The notes under the pieces were generated by a model that saw nothing but the letters and a program-made list of their open reading frames with translations, did no database searches and had not been told where the DNA came from. Shown piece after piece: positions 44,108 to 52,489 of a stretch of DNA of 64,000 nucleotides. Positions within the stretch are counted from its first letter, which is position 1. Each line of letters starts with the position of its first letter. The stretch comes from Coprococcus sp. OM04-5BH (lineage in GTDB: Bacteria > Bacillota > Clostridia > Lachnospirales > Lachnospiraceae). Where the stretch lies: NCBI RefSeq assembly GCF_003482105.1, contig NZ_QULM01000004.1:62001-126000 (forward strand), read 5' to 3'. The translations under genes and the position numbers were made by a program.

Positions 44108-44395
44108 ATGACAATTACAGATGAAACCATTGATTATGTAGGCATACTCGCCAAGCTGGAGCTTTCTGCGGAAGAGAAGGAGCAGGCGAAGAAGGATATG
44201 TCTGATATGCTTGATTATGTGGGCAAGTTGAACGAGCTTGATACAGACAATGTAGAGGCCATGAGCCACACATTCCCATACAACAATGTATTCCGTGAGG
44301 ATGTGGTGACAAATGGTGATGATAGAGAGAATCTTTTAAAGAATGCACCGGAAGAAAAAGACGGCTGCTACAAGGTTCCGAAGACATTTGATTAA
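44108..44395 (+). CDS. gatC: Glutamyl/aspartyl-tRNA amidotransferase subunit C
   Basis: GatC is the small belt subunit that holds GatA and GatB together. The 95-residue protein has the family pattern [38 protein letters not shown] and [20 protein letters not shown], ending in [11 protein letters not shown] 44108 has AAAGGTGG 9 bases upstream; a frame open from TTG 44018 adds 30 residues with no family match. It lies 94 bases after the GT2 stop and 14 bases before gatA. Confidence 0.95.
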   Translation: MTITDETIDYVGILAKLELSAEEKEQAKKDMSDMLDYVGKLNELDTDNVEAMSHTFPYNNVFREDVVTNGDDRENLLKNAPEEKDGCYKVPKTFD

Positions 44396-44409
44396 GGAGG
44401 TAGAAGGAC

Positions 44410-45888
44410 TTGGATTTAATGAGTTTGACTGCCGTTACATTAGGCAAGAAGATAAAAGCAGGAGAGGTAAGCGTTGCAGAGGCCGCCAAAGCCTGCATGG
44501 ACAGCATTGAGAGATATGACAGCGAGTATAACTGCTTTGTGACAGTGGCTGACAGAGAAGGCGTGATGAAGCAGGCAGAGGAGATACAGAAGAAGATAGA
44601 TAATGGGGAGCTTACAGGTCCCCTTGCAGGTGTGCCTGTGGCTATCAAGGATAACATGTGTCTTAATGGAATGCTCACCACATGCTCATCAAAGATACTT
44701 TCAAATTTCGTACCTACATATACCTCAGAGGCTGTAGAGAAGCTTATTGAGGCAGGTATGGTCATAGTAGGCAAGACAAATATGGATGAGTTCGCCATGG
44801 GAAGCACAACAGAGACCTCTTATTACGGCGAGACAAAAAACCCATGGGACAAGAATAAGGTTCCGGGTGGTTCATCAGGTGGTTCTGCGGCAGCAGTTGC
44901 GGCAGAGGAGGTTGTATGTGCCCTTGGATCAGATACAGGTGGTTCCATAAGACAGCCTGCGTCATTCTGTGGTGTTACAGGTATCAAGCCTACCTACGGA
45001 AGAGTCTCAAGATATGGTCTTATTGCATACGGTTCATCTCTTGATCAGATCGGACCTCTTGCAAAGGATGTTACAGACTGTGCGGCACTCCTTGAGATCA
45101 TTTCCCAGTATGACAAGAAGGATTCCACATCAGTGAACAGAGATGATAATGATTTCACCGGTGCTCTTGTGGATGATGTAAAGGGGCTTAAGATAGGTCT
45201 TCCGAGAGATTATTTCTCAGAAGGGCTTGACCCTGATATAAAGGACGCTGTTTATGCGGCGGCTAAGAAGCTTGAGGAAAAGGGAGCTATTGTAGAGGAG
45301 TTTGACCTGGGAATGGTTGAGTATACTATCCCTACCTACTATATAATAGCAGCGGCAGAGGCAAGCTCAAACCTTGAGCGTTTCGACGGAGTTAAGTACG
45401 GCTACAGAACAGACAGCTATACAGATCTTCACAACATGTACAAGAAGAGCCGTTCAGAGGGCTTCGGTCCTGAGGTTAAGCGTAGGATCATGCTTGGTTC
45501 ATTTGTACTAAGCTCAGGATATTATGATGCTTACTATGTAAAGGCGTTAAAGGCTAAGGCACTTATAAAGCGGGCCTACGACAAGGCATTTGAGAAGTAT
45601 GACATAATCCTTGGACCTGTTGCGCCTACAACAGCTCTTAAGATGGGAGAGTCACTCAGTGATCCTATCAAGATGTATCTTGGAGATGTATATACAGTAC
45701 CTGTAAATCTTGCAGGACTTCCGGGTATATCACTTCCGTGCGGATATGACAGGGACGGAATGCCGATAGGACTTCAGATGGTCAGCGACGCATTTAATGA
45801 AAAGACTATAATAAGAGCTGCTTATGCATATGAGCAGACAAGAGAATATAAGAGACCTGCAGATGTGGCAGAAAGGGGGCAGAACTAA
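44410..45888 (+). CDS. gatA: Glutamyl/aspartyl-tRNA amidotransferase subunit A
   Basis: GatA is an amidase-family subunit that frees ammonia from glutamine to amidate misacylated Glu-tRNA-Gln or Asp-tRNA-Asn. The 492-residue protein has the catalytic Lys in GVPVAIKDNMCLNG, the Ser motif GGSSGGSAAAVAAEEVVCAL and GSDTGGSIRQPASFCG with cis-Ser and nucleophile Ser. AAGGAGG at 44394-44400 is 9 bases before the TTG at 44410, which is taken as the start; ATG 44419 is the alternative. The three gat genes lie in order C-A-B. Confidence 0.96.
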   Translation: MDLMSLTAVTLGKKIKAGEVSVAEAAKACMDSIERYDSEYNCFVTVADREGVMKQAEEIQKKIDNGELTGPLAGVPVAIKDNMCLNGMLTTCSSKILSNFVPTYTSEAVEKLIEAGMVIVGKTNMDEFAMGSTTETSYYGETKNPWDKNKVPGGSSGGSAAAVAAEEVVCALGSDTGGSIRQPASFCGVTGIKPTYGRVSRYGLIAYGSSLDQIGPLAKDVTDCAALLEIISQYDKKDSTSVNRDDNDFTGALVDDVKGLKIGLPRDYFSEGLDPDIKDAVYAAAKKLEEKGAIVEEFDLGMVEYTIPTYYIIAAAEASSNLERFDGVKYGYRTDSYTDLHNMYKKSRSEGFGPEVKRRIMLGSFVLSSGYYDAYYVKALKAKALIKRAYDKAFEKYDIILGPVAPTTALKMGESLSDPIKMYLGDVYTVPVNLAGLPGISLPCGYDRDGMPIGLQMVSDAFNEKTIIRAAYAYEQTREYKRPADVAERGQN

Positions 45889-45889
45889 C

Positions 45890-47323
45890 ATGAGTAAAGC
45901 ATATGAAACAGTCATAGGACTTGAGGTTCATGTAGAGCTTGCAACCAGGACAAAGATCTTCTGTGGATGCAGTACAGCATTCGGCGGAGCACCTAATACA
46001 CATACATGTCCTGTATGTACAGGTATGCCGGGTTCACTTCCTGTCCTTAACAAGGCAGTGGTTGAGAAGGCTATGGCAGTTGGTCTTGCCACAAACTGTA
46101 ATATTACAAGAAATTGCAAATTCGACAGAAAGAACTATTTCTATCCTGATAACCCACAGAACTATCAGATATCCCAGTTATACTATCCTATATGCAGGGA
46201 CGGTAAGGTTGAGATAGAGGTTGAGGGAAAAAAGAAATTTGTAAGGATACATGAGATCCATATGGAGGAGGATGCAGGCAAGCTGGTCCATGATCCATAT
46301 ACTGACAGCTCACTGGTAGACTTTAACCGTTCAGGTGTACCTCTTATTGAGATCGTATCAGAGCCTGATATGCGTTCCGCAGATGAGGTTATTGCGTACC
46401 TTGAGAAGCTCAGACTTATAATACAGTACCTTGGTGCTTCAGATTGTAAGCTCAACGAGGGCTCTATGAGAGCCGATGTAAACCTTTCCGTAAGAGAGGT
46501 TGGAGCAGAGGAGTTCGGTACAAGAACAGAGACCAAGAACCTTAATTCCTTCAAGGCTATTGCCCGTGCCATTGAGAACGAGAGAGAGAGACAGATCGAT
46601 CTTATTGAATCCGGCGAGAAGGTAGTTCAGGAAACAAGAAGATGGGATGATACAAAGGAATATTCATATCCTATGCGATCAAAGGAAGACGCCCAGGATT
46701 ACAGATATTTCCCTGATCCTGACCTGGTGCCTATACACATCAGTGACGAATGGATTGAGGAGATAAGATCAAAGCAGCCTGAGTTCAGAGATGAGAAGAG
46801 GGCAAGATACAGAGAAGAGTATCAGATCCCTGATTACGATATTGACATTATCACAAACTCAAAGAAGCTTGCAGATATATTCGAGGATACCATAGCTCTT
46901 GGAGCAGCACCTAAGAAGGTGTCTAACTGGCTCATGGTAGAGACCATGAGACTCCTTAAGGAGAATGTGATGGATCCTGAGGATATTAAGTTCACAGCTA
47001 AAAATCTTGCCAAGCTTATTAAGCTTGTGGACGCCAGAACCATCAACGGAAATGTTGCAAAGGAAGTGTTCGAGCATGTATTTGCTGAGGATATAGATCC
47101 TGAGGCTTATGTTAAGGAGCATGGCCTTGCAACCGTAAATGATGAGGGTGCCCTTAAGACAGCCTGTGAAGCAGCCATAGCAGGAAACAGCAAGGCTGTA
47201 GAGGATTACAAGGGCGGAAAAGAGAAAGCTCTTGGTGCACTTGTGGGACAGGTTATGAAGGCAATGAAGGGAAAGGCTGATCCGGGATCTGTTAATCAGA
47301 TGCTCCGGGAGCTGTTGAAATAA
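45890..47323 (+). CDS. gatB: Glutamyl/aspartyl-tRNA amidotransferase subunit B
   Basis: GatB activates and amidates the misacylated tRNA in the GatCAB complex. The 477-residue protein starts AYETVIGLEVHVELATRTKI with the zinc-type Cys motifs FCGCST and CPVCTGMPG, then KFDRKNYFYPDNPQNYQISQ, and ends with the YqeY-like tRNA-binding tail (GALVGQVMKAMKGKADP and NQMLRELL). ATG 45890 follows the gatA stop by 1 base, with AAAGGGGGC upstream. GatCAB is required because the organism presumably lacks GlnRS or AsnRS. Confidence 0.96.
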   Translation: MSKAYETVIGLEVHVELATRTKIFCGCSTAFGGAPNTHTCPVCTGMPGSLPVLNKAVVEKAMAVGLATNCNITRNCKFDRKNYFYPDNPQNYQISQLYYPICRDGKVEIEVEGKKKFVRIHEIHMEEDAGKLVHDPYTDSSLVDFNRSGVPLIEIVSEPDMRSADEVIAYLEKLRLIIQYLGASDCKLNEGSMRADVNLSVREVGAEEFGTRTETKNLNSFKAIARAIENERERQIDLIESGEKVVQETRRWDDTKEYSYPMRSKEDAQDYRYFPDPDLVPIHISDEWIEEIRSKQPEFRDEKRARYREEYQIPDYDIDIITNSKKLADIFEDTIALGAAPKKVSNWLMVETMRLLKENVMDPEDIKFTAKNLAKLIKLVDARTINGNVAKEVFEHVFAEDIDPEAYVKEHGLATVNDEGALKTACEAAIAGNSKAVEDYKGGKEKALGALVGQVMKAMKGKADPGSVNQMLRELLK

Positions 47324-47338
47324 CTGTGTTAGTCATTT

Positions 47339-47386
47339 GCCAGAGTAAGCGCCTATGTGTTGAATCACATTTTGAATGGTGCTTAC
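47339..47386 (+). ncRNA. Structured hairpin element, polysaccharide-leader family, copy A
   Basis: GTAAGCGCC (47345-47353) pairs with GGTGCTTAC (47378-47386), inside it ATGTG pairs with CACAT, and TTTTGAAT forms a 3' bulge. The sequence GCCAGAGTAAGCGCCTATGT is nearly identical to the minus-strand sequence at about 50543-50595. It lies 133-85 bases before the start of the sugar transferase gene in the same orientation. It may be an RNA leader, or a terminator-like element after gatB; no T-run follows. Confidence 0.5.
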
Positions 47387-47471
47387 GGGATGCCTCCGGG
47401 TGTAAACAAGGGGGCACTACTAAACAGACAAATTTTAAATGAACTGATGTTCAATAAAGCAGGAGTAAGAT

Positions 47472-48911
47472 ATGGAAGAGAACAGACCTGTTAAAAAAAG
47501 AGAAATCTATAAGAGAGTGATATCATTTTTTGAAGGCTTTGTATTGCTGGCTATAGAAGTGTTGATGTTTGCGTACCTGTGGTACACAAATTACTCAAAA
47601 GACATTATAATACCTTTCGCCATGAGAGGTAACTGGGCTGTTGTAGGAATGTATGGACTTATAGTGTTCCTGTTCACTAAGCTTTATGGTGGTTACAAGG
47701 TGGGATTTTTAAGGATCATAGATGTACTTTACTCACAGATCCTGTCTATGGTATGCGCAAATATTGTTGCATACATACAGCTCTGTATGGTATGTCGTGA
47801 TTATATTAATCCACTGGTTCTTGTAGAGTTGTCGGGAGCGGAGCTTCTGGTTATATTTGCATGGGTGTTTATATGCAGATATATGTACAGAAAGTATTAT
47901 CCTCCAAGACATCTGCTTCTTATATATGGATACAAGACTCCTAAGGAGTTCATTGAGAAGATAAATGCCAGAAAAGACAAATATGTTATTCAGGATATAA
48001 TACATGTCAGTGAAGGCGAGAAGGTTATCAAGGAGAAGATCCTTGATTATGAGGGCGTTATAATATGTGAGACTAAGGCATACATAAGAAATGAACTGGT
48101 TAAGTATTGCTTTGAACATTCCATCCGTTCCTATGTTGTTCCGAAGCTGTCAGATATCATCATCCTTGGAGCGGAGCCTATCCACCTCTTTGATACACCG
48201 TTGCTTCTGTCGCGTAACAGAGGCTTAAGCGGAGAGGATGTAATCGGTAAGAGAATCCTTGATATTATATGTGCCATTATACTTTTGGTGTTATTCTCGC
48301 CATTTATGATAATAATTGCCCTGTGTATCAAGCTCTATGACGGAGGACCTGTATTCTATAAGCAGGACAGACTTACCTTAAACGGAAGAGTGTTTAAGAT
48401 ATACAAGTTCAGAAGCATGAGAATGGATTCTGAGAAGGCAGGAGCCCAGCTTGCCAAGAAGAATGATGACAGGATCACACCTGTTGGTAAGGTCATCAGA
48501 TCACTTCATCTGGATGAGCTGCCACAGATATTCAACATACTTAAGGGCGATATGTCGATGGTGGGTCCAAGACCTGAAAGACCGGAGATTGCAGCTCTCT
48601 ACAGGGAAGAGTTCCCTGAGTTCGATTATCGTCTTAAGATGAAAGCGGGACTTACAGGCTATGCCCAGGTGTACGGCAAATACAATACAACACCAAGAGA
48701 CAAGGTTAAGCTGGATCTTACCTATTATGAGCAGTATTCGGTATGGCTTGATATTAAGCTCATTCTGTTGACGTTTAAGATCCTGTTCCAGAAGGAGAAT
48801 ACTGAAGGAATAGATGCAAATATGACAACAGCCATAAGAGAGGATGTTAAGAAGCGTGTAAAGAAGAATGAGAAGCCGGCTGATTTTGATGAGACAACGG
48901 ATTCGTTCTAG
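47472..48911 (+). CDS. Polyprenyl-phosphate sugar transferase (WbaP/CpsE-type initiating enzyme)
   Basis: A 479-residue polyisoprenyl-phosphate hexose-1-phosphate transferase that loads the first sugar on undecaprenyl phosphate for exopolysaccharide or capsule. The N-terminal half has four hydrophobic segments (FVLLAIEVLMFAYLW, GMYGLIVFLFTKLYG, region 90-110, LLVIFAWVFICRYMY) and a CoA-binding-like part. A further membrane helix IICAIILLVLFSPFMIIIAL precedes the catalytic domain with KFRSMRMDSEKAG, DELPQIFNILKGDMSMVGPR and the C-terminal GLTGYAQVYGKYNTT. The ribosome site is GGAGTAAG. A bidirectional terminator follows. Confidence 0.93.
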   Translation: MEENRPVKKREIYKRVISFFEGFVLLAIEVLMFAYLWYTNYSKDIIIPFAMRGNWAVVGMYGLIVFLFTKLYGGYKVGFLRIIDVLYSQILSMVCANIVAYIQLCMVCRDYINPLVLVELSGAELLVIFAWVFICRYMYRKYYPPRHLLLIYGYKTPKEFIEKINARKDKYVIQDIIHVSEGEKVIKEKILDYEGVIICETKAYIRNELVKYCFEHSIRSYVVPKLSDIIILGAEPIHLFDTPLLLSRNRGLSGEDVIGKRILDIICAIILLVLFSPFMIIIALCIKLYDGGPVFYKQDRLTLNGRVFKIYKFRSMRMDSEKAGAQLAKKNDDRITPVGKVIRSLHLDELPQIFNILKGDMSMVGPRPERPEIAALYREEFPEFDYRLKMKAGLTGYAQVYGKYNTTPRDKVKLDLTYYEQYSVWLDIKLILLTFKILFQKENTEGIDANMTTAIREDVKKRVKKNEKPADFDETTDSF

Positions 48912-48970
48912 TCATCTGATATACGGATCAGTGTGCAAGTGATCCAAAGAAACGATAAAACAAATAAATG

Positions 48971-49010
48971 AAAAAATCCGGAGAATGTTACACACATCCT
49001 CCGGATTTTT
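48971..49010. terminator. Bidirectional terminator between convergent genes
   Basis: AAAAAATCCGGAG (48971-48983) pairs with CTCCGGATTTTT (48999-49010) around a 15-base loop. It serves the sugar transferase gene on the plus strand and the UDP-sugar pyrophosphorylase gene on the minus strand. Confidence 0.85.
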
Positions 49011-49033
49011 GTAATAAGACTTTATTCAAAAAT

Positions 49034-49066
49034 CATGCTTGCATGATCGCATCTGAACATTGCTGA
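49034..49066. repeat. Dispersed repeat family 1, copy 3 (partial)
   Basis: CATGCTTGCATGATCGCATC followed by TGAACATTGCTGA matches the first half of the copies at 27907 and 40172. The second half is absent, because the gene on the minus strand ends at 49077. Confidence 0.65.
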
Positions 49067-49076
49067 TTTATTTAAT

Positions 49077-50300
49077 CTACAGTGTATATCCGTTTTTAAC
49101 CAACAGAGCCTTGGCTGTTTCAATAGAGTCAACGCCTGTGGCATTCTTAATAGGGGCAAATTCCTTTTCTCTTACAACCTCAAATGGAAGACAGGTCTCC
49201 ATGTAGCCTATCATATCAAGGGCAAGAGTCTCAAACTTATAACCGTTTGGTTCCTCAGGCTTAACAAGCTCACCTTCATTATTAATGTAAGGAACCTTTT
49301 TCTTTACCACATGAAGCGGCATTTTCTTGTCTAACAGGTTCATAAGCTTGTCTACAGGGAACATATAGTTGAGGGTGACACCATAGTTGTATGCGTACTC
49401 ACCCCGTTCATTTTTCTCGTAAGCCATTTCCTCGCTTAATTCATAGTATTCAACAATGAAAGGCTTTCCGTCCTTCATACAGAGAACACCTACACGCTCA
49501 TGAGGATCTGCTTTCTTTATAACCTTGCCGCCTGATACATAGCCTTCCTTAAGAACAGCCCCCAGGAAGACAGGGTCGGCAATGCCTTGAAGAACATTGT
49601 CTACAGAGAATACATTTATCCATTTAATATTGTCCTTAACAATTGTATCCATAAGGCCTGCTCGCTCAAGAGAAGAGAACCAGCCGCCGTTGCCATTTGG
49701 AGAGAGACATATCCGGCCCTTGTCCTCTAAGAGGATCTTGCCGTCAAAATCTGTTGAAGGAACCATTTCCTGGCGGAAGAAGTGGATATAATCCCTGTTG
49801 TATCCGAAATAATCATGCTCTCTAAAGAATGTGGTGGTCTGCTCATGGTTCTTCACATTTGTCATTATGAAGAAGTGAATCCATGTACCGGACTCATGCA
49901 CTACATCCAGAGTGTGCTCCACAAGAAGCTGGAAGATGAACATATCCTTTGTCTCACCAACATTCAAGGTCCCCTTAGGACCATCAAAACCAAGGCGGGT
50001 TCCTTGTCCGCCGGCAAGAAGCACCAGTGCCAGATCCCCTGCCTTAATGGCTTTAAGACCTGCAGACTTGTATTCGTCGCGTTTTTTCTCAATATCCTCA
50101 AGCATCATTGCTTTTATAGGCACAATGGTAGATTCCTTTTTCTCTTCCTTAGCATGAAGATTATCTAAAATAGAAAAGTCTATATCTGAGATCTGCTTTA
50201 ACAGAGACTCTTTTCCTTCGTTGTCAAGCTCATCATAGTACCTGAGTATGTGTAACTGATTCTTAGCTTTCAGCAATTCGTATGCTTCGTTATAATTCAT
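49077..50300 (-). CDS. UDP-sugar pyrophosphorylase (UDPGP type 1 family)
   Basis: A 407-residue nucleotidyltransferase of the UDPGP family that includes eukaryotic UDP-GlcNAc and UDP-glucose pyrophosphorylases. The consensus LVLLAGGQGTRLGFDGPKGT (about 90-109) and the conserved PNGNGGWFSSLERAGLMD and NVFSVDNVLQGIADPVFLGA are visible. It probably makes UDP-GlcNAc or UDP-glucose for surface glycans. The sugar cannot be chosen from sequence, so no symbol is given. GGGAGAA precedes the start. The leader is a 300-base repeat-rich region, and a GT2 gene lies further upstream. Confidence 0.9.
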   Translation of the reverse strand: MNYNEAYELLKAKNQLHILRYYDELDNEGKESLLKQISDIDFSILDNLHAKEEKKESTIVPIKAMMLEDIEKKRDEYKSAGLKAIKAGDLALVLLAGGQGTRLGFDGPKGTLNVGETKDMFIFQLLVEHTLDVVHESGTWIHFFIMTNVKNHEQTTTFFREHDYFGYNRDYIHFFRQEMVPSTDFDGKILLEDKGRICLSPNGNGGWFSSLERAGLMDTIVKDNIKWINVFSVDNVLQGIADPVFLGAVLKEGYVSGGKVIKKADPHERVGVLCMKDGKPFIVEYYELSEEMAYEKNERGEYAYNYGVTLNYMFPVDKLMNLLDKKMPLHVVKKKVPYINNEGELVKPEEPNGYKFETLALDMIGYMETCLPFEVVREKEFAPIKNATGVDSIETAKALLVKNGYTL

Positions 50301-50356
50301 AATTTTCTCCCTATTCTTGGAACATCAGCCCATTGAAATTGGTTTATTTGGTATCG

Positions 50357-50431
50357 CCCCTCACATTCGTGTTAGTGGTGTCACCTCACATACGTGTTGG
50401 TGTTGTCCCCTCACATTCGTTCGGCGACATT
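50357..50431. repeat. 25-bp tandem repeat, 3 copies
   Basis: CCCCTCACATTCGTGTT starts at 50357, 50382 (as CACCTCACATACGTGTT) and 50407. The region lies between two minus-strand genes, so it is probably part of the leader of the UDP-sugar pyrophosphorylase mRNA. Confidence 0.75.
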
Positions 50432-50440
50432 TCGTCGGTG

Positions 50441-50596
50441 TCATTCCAATATGCATCTTCGATGCATAGACACCTCCTCTCGGCGTCATTCCAATATGCA
50501 TCTTCGATGCATAGACACCTCCTCTCGGCGACAGGTTGATTGTGCCATTTCAATATGTGTTTTCAACACATGGGTGCTTACTCTGGCAGCGGGCTG
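50441..50596 (-). repeat. 45-bp tandem hairpin repeat plus a related diverged copy (family copies B1-B3)
   Basis: Units begin at 50441 and 50486 and are identical; a third, diverged unit runs from about 50543 to 50595. On the minus strand each exact unit has a SD-like AGAGGAGGTG, then TATGCATC-GAA-GATGCATA (8-bp hairpin), bulge TTGGAAT, and outer arms GGTGTC/GACGCC (GACACC after the second unit). The third unit has ATGTGTT-GAA-AACACAT, so both arms change together while the GAA loop is kept. Each exact unit holds a 9-codon frame ATG to TGA (50467 to 50441 and 50512 to 50486) reading MHRRCILE. Confidence 0.7.
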
Positions 50597-50624
50597 ATGC
50601 TGCATATCAAATCATATCGATAGT

Positions 50625-51359
50625 TTAATTGTAGCTCTTTAGTTTCTTCTTAATATTTATTGTGTCCTTAAAAACTTGAAAAATGTCAGCGGGCTTGATC
50701 CTGCGGCCGTCTCCTGCGTCATCTCTTGAGTAGTTTAAGGTGATGGGAGCCTCGGCAATACGGAAGCCCTTTTTATTTGCCTTGGCAAGAATCTCAATGT
50801 CAAAGGCGTAGCCGGCGGTATCAAGAGTGCCGGTGATAGGCTTTATGACAGAATTTTTGAACAGCTTTATACCTGTCTGGGTATCATGGACATTGAGGCG
50901 GAAGAGTACCTTTAACATAAGGTAGTATCCGTAACTCATGATCTTTCTGATCAATGGGTAGTCAAGCTTTGAGTCCTTGTGAAGCTTTGAGCCGATAACT
51001 ATATCTACATCCTGTTCCTTCATTATCTTAAGGAAGCCCTTGAGCATTTTAGGGCTAAGCTCCAGATCGGAGTCAAGGAATGCGATATATCTGCCGGAGG
51101 CGTTTTCTATTCCGTGACAAATGGCGTATCCCTTACCATGGTTATCACTGTAGCCGTAGTCTGAGACTGAGGCGAGCTTAGAGGCTGCTCTTTTTATCTC
51201 ATCCCAGGTGTTGTCTTTGCTTCCGTCATTTACAGCGATTATTTCATAGCGTCTGACGAAAGTACTTAAGATCTTATCTGTCTCTACCAGATTGTCATAT
51301 ATATGCTGTCCTTCATTATATGCAGGCATAACAACAGATAAAGTTATATTTTCATTCAT
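50625..51359 (-). CDS. Polyprenyl-phosphate-type GT2 glycosyltransferase
   Basis: A 244-residue GT2 transferase like dolichyl-phosphate glucosyl/mannosyl synthases. It shows LSVVMPAYNEGQHIYDNLVE, EIIAVNDGSKDNTWDE, the metal motif FLDSDLELSPKML, the acceptor region GYYLMLKVLFRLNVHDTQTG and FDIEILAKANKKGF. No membrane helix follows the catalytic domain, so it is the soluble/peripheral form. Such enzymes load a sugar on a polyprenyl phosphate for surface glycan decoration. ATG 51359 is used because GGTGA lies 6 bases upstream; GTG 51371 is an alternative. Probably in one operon with the downstream pyrophosphorylase gene. Confidence 0.9.
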   Translation of the reverse strand: MNENITLSVVMPAYNEGQHIYDNLVETDKILSTFVRRYEIIAVNDGSKDNTWDEIKRAASKLASVSDYGYSDNHGKGYAICHGIENASGRYIAFLDSDLELSPKMLKGFLKIMKEQDVDIVIGSKLHKDSKLDYPLIRKIMSYGYYLMLKVLFRLNVHDTQTGIKLFKNSVIKPITGTLDTAGYAFDIEILAKANKKGFRIAEAPITLNYSRDDAGDGRRIKPADIFQVFKDTINIKKKLKSYN

Positions 51360-51699
51360 TTTAGTCACCAAAATCCGTAAATAATTATGTGTTTAAGCGG
51401 AAATATCACTGGTGGATTTCCACCTCTAAACAGTCTTACAGACAATATACATTTTTTGATAATGGCTGTCAAGTCTAAGGGGGAAAGGGGCAGAACTTAA
51501 GTGATATGGGAGATTCGCGTCGTCATTTTCAAACTGTTTTCGGTCATAAATATAATTTGGGACTGTTTTTTACAACCACTTTACTTAAAGGATATCTGGA
51601 TTACATGTGGAGATGGCAATGTGATGTGAGAAGGCAATGTATTTTGCGGATATATATTTAGATTGACTTATATAAAAATTGATGGAGGATATAGGGCTG
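51360..51699. other. Divergent intergenic region, no gene seen
   Basis: These 340 bases lie between the minus-strand GT2 gene and a plus-strand DUF3592 gene. GGTGG-ATTT-CCACC (51411-51424) is a small hairpin. Weak promoter-like TTTACA at about 51568 and TTGACT at about 51662 are visible without convincing partners. Confidence 0.4.
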
Positions 51700-52362
51700 A
51701 TGAATATTCTTGTGTGGGGAGCTATTGGTGCGGTGGTAGTCCACCTGTTTATGAAGGTGAGAAATAATGAGATAGATAAACCGGAAGAGGAAAGAAACCA
51801 TGATCTTATCGGATATAATCTGAATGGATACGATAAAAAGCCGGGTGGATACAGCAAAGAGCCAAATGGACGCATTAAGGAGACGGGTGGGCATAAGAAA
51901 AAAGGCGGAGGCATGGCATTTGTATATATTGTCGGGATAATTGCCTTGTGTGGCATAGTATCCATAGCCGGAGCCTTAAAAGCGAAACGGCAGGAGCAGG
52001 ATATAATAGATAATGGAAAGAAAACTGTGGCGGCTGTGACCGGGGTTGAAGTGTACGACACCTATGATACAGATGGTGATATAAATACGGAGAAGGATGT
52101 GTATCTTCAATACAAGGTGGATGGAAGGATACATAAGGCGATAATAAAAAAAGCTCATTTTTATCCTTCGGTGGGAGATCAGGTTGATATTTATTACAGA
52201 AGCAATCAGCCGGATGATATAGTGTGCCTGGCAAATACTCATGGAATCATGTCTGTAAAGTTTAAGACAGGTGTGGGAATATTGGTTTTTGTGGCATTTA
52301 TGGTGGCGATATACATGTGGACCCGGATAAAGGAAGGACAAAAAGATAGCGGGATGCAATAA
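51700..52362 (+). CDS. DUF3592-like membrane protein
   Basis: A 220-residue protein with three hydrophobic segments: NILVWGAIGAVVVHLFM at the start, FVYIVGIIALCGIVSIAGAL (about 83-102) and VGILVFVAFMVAIYMW (about 194-209). Between the first two is a polar, Gly/Lys-rich loop; between the last two is a domain of about 80 residues (KTVAAVTGVEVYDTY, VYLQYKVDGRIHKAI, YPSVGDQVDIYYRSNQPDD) with the strand pattern of DUF3592. ATG 51700 is taken because GGAGG lies about 11 bases upstream. Function unknown; possibly an envelope protein given its neighbours. Confidence 0.7.
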   Translation: MNILVWGAIGAVVVHLFMKVRNNEIDKPEEERNHDLIGYNLNGYDKKPGGYSKEPNGRIKETGGHKKKGGGMAFVYIVGIIALCGIVSIAGALKAKRQEQDIIDNGKKTVAAVTGVEVYDTYDTDGDINTEKDVYLQYKVDGRIHKAIIKKAHFYPSVGDQVDIYYRSNQPDDIVCLANTHGIMSVKFKTGVGILVFVAFMVAIYMWTRIKEGQKDSGMQ

Positions 52363-52409
52363 AAACGAAACAAAAATGCAATAAATTATGCCACTCTGCC
52401 ATGCCTGTC

Positions 52410-52438
52410 TTGTAAAAATTGTAAAAATAATGTATTAT
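52410..52438 (+). promoter_or_regulatory. Candidate sigma-A promoter of the LCP gene
   Basis: TTGTAA at 52410-52415 and TATTAT at 52433-52438 with a 17-base spacer lie 52 bases before ATG 52490. Confidence 0.55.
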
Positions 52439-52489
52439 ACAAGAAGGTATGCAAATAAACACACAATTTTGATTGAGAGGAAATCCGTG

